The notes under the pieces are model-generated. The model ran no database searches, was not told where the DNA came from, and saw only the letters and a program-made list of their open reading frames with translations. This document shows, in pieces, positions 5,584-8,362 of a stretch of 8,362 nt of DNA. The stretch is from an uncultured Erysipelotrichaceae bacterium. GTDB lineage: Bacteria > Bacillota_I > Bacilli_A > RF39 > UBA660. Position 1 is the stretch's first letter; each line of letters starts with the position of its first letter. The translations under genes were made by a program, and so were the position numbers. The stretch lies in assembly GCA_902797415.1 (NCBI GenBank), contig CADBSQ010000108.1:1-8362 (forward strand), given 5' to 3'.

Positions 5584-5613
5584 TTTACAAACTATATAGA
5601 ATAATGCTATACT
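5584..5613 (+). promoter_or_regulatory. Promoter of the pyruvate kinase/beta-propeller unit
   Basis: -35 TTTACA (5584-5589), 18-base spacer and -10 TATACT (5608-5613), with extended TGC at 5605-5607. The predicted start is near 5620, giving a leader of about 20 bases. No riboswitch or attenuator can fit. Confidence 0.7.
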
Positions 5614-5622
5614 TATTATAGC

Positions 5623-5630
5623 AAGGTAGG
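5623..5630 (+). promoter_or_regulatory. Ribosome binding region of pyruvate kinase
   Basis: AAGGTAGG sits 9 bases before GTG 5640. The alternative TTG 5631 directly abuts it with no spacing, so GTG 5640 is preferred; the resulting MRKTKIICTIGPAS is also the typical pyruvate kinase N-terminus. Confidence 0.6.
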
Positions 5631-5639
5631 TTGGTATAT

Positions 5640-7055
5640 GTGAGAAAAACTAAAATAATATGTACTATTGGTCCTGCTAGTAGTAGTTATGAAACTTTAA
5701 AAGAAATGATGAATGCCGGGATGAATGTAGCACGAATTAATTTTTCTCATGGTTCTTGGGAAGATCAAAAAGAAAAAGTAGATTTAATTAAAAGGGTTAG
5801 AAATGATTTACAGCTTCCTGTTGCTATACTAATAGATACTAAAGGTCCAGAAATAAGAACTGGTATCTTTGATGAACCGGTAGAACTTAGAAAAAATCAA
5901 TTTTTTACACTTAAATGCGACAACTCAAAAGGTTGTGAAACATCTGTTTCTATCAGTTACAAAAAGTTAGCTAACGACGTTAAAAAAGGTAATAAAATAC
6001 TTGTCGATGACGGTAAAATCGAATTAAAAGTAGTCAGTATCAATGACGGCCATGTTAAATGTAAAGTTATAAACGAAGGAATAATATCATCAAACAAGAG
6101 TATAAACGTACCTGGTGTAAGAATAGAACTTGAAAGTCTAACAAAAAAAGATAAAGAAGACATACTAGGTGCAATTAAAAACAAGGCGGACTTCATCGCT
6201 GCATCGTTTGTAAGAACAAAAGAAGACGTTTTAGCAATTAGAAAGATTTTAAATAGACATCATTCAGATATAAAAATCATATCTAAAATTGAAAACATAG
6301 AAGGTGTTGAAAATTTTAACGAAATATTAAAGGTATCTGACGGCATAATGATTGCAAGGGGAGACTTAGGGGTAGAAATACCATTTTATGAGGTTCCAAT
6401 TATCCAAAAAGAATTTATTAGAAAATGTATCTTTTTTGGAAAACCAGTAATCATAGCAACCCAAATGATGGAATCTATGATAGAAAGTCCTAACCCAACA
6501 AGAGCAGAAGTGTCTGATGTTGCAAATGCAATTTTTGATGGTACAAGTGCAGTTATGCTTAGTGGTGAAACTGCAGTAGGAAAATATCCTATCAAATGTA
6601 TTAAAAAAATGAATGAAATAGCCACTAGAATAGAAAACAATATTGACTATTGGGAATTTTTTAAAAAAAGGGATATGATAAATAACAATATAGAATTTAT
6701 TATAAATCATTCTATGTGTACCACTGCTTTAAACTCTAAAGCAAAAGCTATTTTCTGCTATACATATGAGGGGGATACACCACGTATTATAAGTAGTTTT
6801 AGACCAAGTTGTCCAATATACGTAATTACAAGCAACAAAAGAATATATTATAAATCAGGGCTAATGTGGGGACTTAATCTAACTTATGTAAGAAAAGAAA
6901 AAGAACCTAAACAAATGATATTAAATAATATCGAACGATATAAAAAGAAAAATCTAATTAATAAAGATGATATTGTTATTATCGCTGGAGGAAAATATAT
7001 CGAAAATGATAAAAGAGATATCAACAAGAGTATAGGCGGTATATACAAAATATAA
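5640..7055 (+). CDS. pyk: Pyruvate kinase
   Basis: Last step of glycolysis: phosphoenolpyruvate + ADP to pyruvate + ATP, in the cytoplasm. 471 residues from GTG 5640, the usual length for forms without the extra C-terminal PEP-utiliser-like domain found in Bacillus. Visible: IICTIGPAS (6-14), ARINFSHG (31-38) with R32 and N34, IDTKGPEIRTG (65-75), the B domain at about 72-165, SKIEN (215-219) with catalytic-site K216 and E218, ARGDLGVEIP (239-248) with D242, ATQMMESM (273-280) with T274, and NPTRAEVSDVANAIFDGTSA (285-304). The barrel is fully intact. The C-terminal domain (about 345-471) is divergent: the loop that binds fructose-1,6-bisphosphate in regulated enzymes (T-x-S-G-x-T-A-R type) reads TYEGDTPR (375-382), and the usual final GTTN motif is not recognisable. 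Allosteric control is therefore probably altered. The gene has its own promoter and no terminator before the next gene. Confidence 0.96.
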   Translation: MRKTKIICTIGPASSSYETLKEMMNAGMNVARINFSHGSWEDQKEKVDLIKRVRNDLQLPVAILIDTKGPEIRTGIFDEPVELRKNQFFTLKCDNSKGCETSVSISYKKLANDVKKGNKILVDDGKIELKVVSINDGHVKCKVINEGIISSNKSINVPGVRIELESLTKKDKEDILGAIKNKADFIAASFVRTKEDVLAIRKILNRHHSDIKIISKIENIEGVENFNEILKVSDGIMIARGDLGVEIPFYEVPIIQKEFIRKCIFFGKPVIIATQMMESMIESPNPTRAEVSDVANAIFDGTSAVMLSGETAVGKYPIKCIKKMNEIATRIENNIDYWEFFKKRDMINNNIEFIINHSMCTTALNSKAKAIFCYTYEGDTPRIISSFRPSCPIYVITSNKRIYYKSGLMWGLNLTYVRKEKEPKQMILNNIERYKKKNLINKDDIVIIAGGKYIENDKRDINKSIGGIYKI

Positions 7056-7073
7056 AATGAAGGGATAAGTAAT

Positions 7074-8362
7074 ATGAAAAAAATAAAGAGAATTTGTATC
7101 GTTTTAATAATACTTTTAACTATGTTATTTAGTATTACCTATTACAATAATACTAAAGAAATTAATACAATAAAAAGTTATAAACAACTAGAAAGTTTTT
7201 ATAAATTTAGCTCTTACAGGAGTTTATCATTTGGTGAAAAAACACTAACATTACCATTTAGTGTATTAACTGAACAAGACAGCTATTTGTATGATGCTAA
7301 ATATAGTAACGAAAATACCGGTATTATTAATACAGACGGAATTCAAAATGAAAGCTTAAAAACAAATGATTATTCCAAAACAAATACTCAAGTAGAAGGT
7401 GTTGATGAAGCAGATATAATCAAAACTGATGGTAAATATACATACTCTATATCAAATGACAAAGTTGTCATAACAAATGTAACAAACCCATCAAGCATTA
7501 AAGTAGAATCAAAAACTATAATGAATGGTTTTCCTAATGATTTAATATTATATCAAGATAAACTCGTAGTTATATCAGCTGACTCTTCATACGAAAGTCA
7601 AAGTACTATAGTTAGTATTTATGATATAAAGAACAAAACAAACCCTGTAAAACTAAAAAGCTTTACACTAATGGAACCTTACACTACATCAAGATGTATA
7701 GATAATAAACTATTTATCATGTCTAGTGGTTACTTAAAAAAAGAAGATAACAGAGTGGACACCAGCTACATAGAAGATAACAATAAAAAAGAGTTACCAT
7801 TAAGTAAATTCAAATATTTAAAAGATGTAAAAACTAATAATCAGACCTTAATCGCAGAAGTAGATCTTAACAATTTAAGCGATAACATTAAATTAGATTC
7901 ATATTTAGTTGATTTATCTAATGCATATGTAGATGCAAACAATATTTATCTTACTAATACTACTTACTCATATAATAACAATAATTATGATATTAAAAAG
8001 CTATTTGGTTTAAAAGGTATATTTGGTATTTCTGATATTGTTAGCGATTATAGTTATAGTGGGTTCACCCAAATCTTTAAATTTGATATGACTGATAATG
8101 GAGTAAAATATAACTCTAAAGGAAGGGTAGAAGGAAGAGTTATCAATCAGTATTCCTTTGATGAAAAGAATGATCATTTAAGAGTGGGTGTTGAAACAAA
8201 TTCTGGAAGTAAAGTAGTCATCTTAGATGAAAAGTTAAATGAAATTAGTTCTACTTCTTATCTAGCTAAGGGTGAGAGAATGTATGCAACTAGATTTATG
8301 GGTGATAAAGCTTATCTTGTAACATATAGAAACACTGATCCACTCTTTGTAGTAGATTTAAA
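7074..8362 (+). CDS. Membrane-anchored or secreted beta-propeller domain protein, 5' part
   Basis: ATG 7074 follows AAGGG (7060-7064) at 9-base spacing, 18 bases after the pyruvate kinase stop; the frame stays open to the window end (429 codons plus two bases). Residues 1-22 are a basic start plus a hydrophobic segment (KRICIVLIILLTMLFSI) without a clear cleavage site, so a signal anchor or signal peptide places the rest outside the cell. Residues 103-120 read TNTQVEGVDEADIIKTDG, the signature opening of the PF09826 'beta-propeller domain' family distantly related to WD40. Further family features are YDI blade ends (183-185), SRCIDNKLFIMSSG (206-219) and RFMGDKAYLVTYRNTDPLFV (407-426). The C-terminal remainder is missing only because the window ends. 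The family's function is unknown, though propellers generally act in binding. There is no obvious metabolic reason to pair it with pyruvate kinase; co-transcription is inferred from spacing. Confidence 0.88.
   Translation, partial: MKKIKRICIVLIILLTMLFSITYYNNTKEINTIKSYKQLESFYKFSSYRSLSFGEKTLTLPFSVLTEQDSYLYDAKYSNENTGIINTDGIQNESLKTNDYSKTNTQVEGVDEADIIKTDGKYTYSISNDKVVITNVTNPSSIKVESKTIMNGFPNDLILYQDKLVVISADSSYESQSTIVSIYDIKNKTNPVKLKSFTLMEPYTTSRCIDNKLFIMSSGYLKKEDNRVDTSYIEDNNKKELPLSKFKYLKDVKTNNQTLIAEVDLNNLSDNIKLDSYLVDLSNAYVDANNIYLTNTTYSYNNNNYDIKKLFGLKGIFGISDIVSDYSYSGFTQIFKFDMTDNGVKYNSKGRVEGRVINQYSFDEKNDHLRVGVETNSGSKVVILDEKLNEISSTSYLAKGERMYATRFMGDKAYLVTYRNTDPLFVVDL

Noticed and set aside
6366..6710. Minus-strand frames opposite pyruvate kinase
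   Set aside because: They are antisense to conserved pyruvate kinase motifs and lack start signals.

Overview
This 8.4 kb window is AT-rich bacterial chromosome from a low-G+C Gram-positive lineage (Firmicutes/Bacilli, or a Mycoplasmatota relative that kept the standard genetic code). The signs are AGA-dominated arginine codons, strong Shine-Dalgarno sequences, a CIRCE operator, short hairpin-plus-T terminators and the protein families present. All visible Trp codons are TGG. The seven readable stops are TAA or TAG, with no TGA. All genes lie on the + strand, and no rRNA, tRNA, CRISPR array or insertion sequence was seen.

Layout: (1) 1-494, the 3' end of tex, ending in its S1 RNA-binding domain. 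(2) 549-1826, a 425-residue protein of unusual build: about 150 very basic residues with a repeated motif, a short hydrophobic stretch, then a SleB/cell-wall-hydrolase-like domain. (3) 1866-2396, a five-helix membrane protein of the DUF6512 type, whose ribosome binding site lies in the descending arm of the preceding terminator. (4) 2411-2459, a very clear CIRCE operator/promoter driving (5) 2482-4581, a ClpB disaggregase that lacks the N-terminal substrate domain. (6) 4673-4950, a small gene broken by a frameshift in an AT-repeat tract. (7) 5073-5552, a 159-residue protein with a helix-turn-helix resembling sigma-70 region 4. (8) 5640-7055, pyruvate kinase, followed after 18 bases by (9) 7074 to the window end, a membrane-anchored or secreted beta-propeller protein (PF09826 type), cut by the window edge.

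The genes do not form one pathway. They are mostly single transcription units separated by compact terminators, and three of these terminators contain the stop codon of the gene they end. Only pyruvate kinase and the beta-propeller gene look co-transcribed. clpB is predicted to be heat-shock controlled by HrcA. Several likely starts differ from the longest-ORF starts: clpB at 2482 rather than 2449, pyruvate kinase at GTG 5640 rather than TTG 5631, and the DUF6512 gene at TTG 1866 rather than GTG 1857.

No established multi-gene defence or mobile system is visible. The least explained items are the basic-repeat/SleB-like protein, the frameshifted small gene and the sigma-region-4-like protein.
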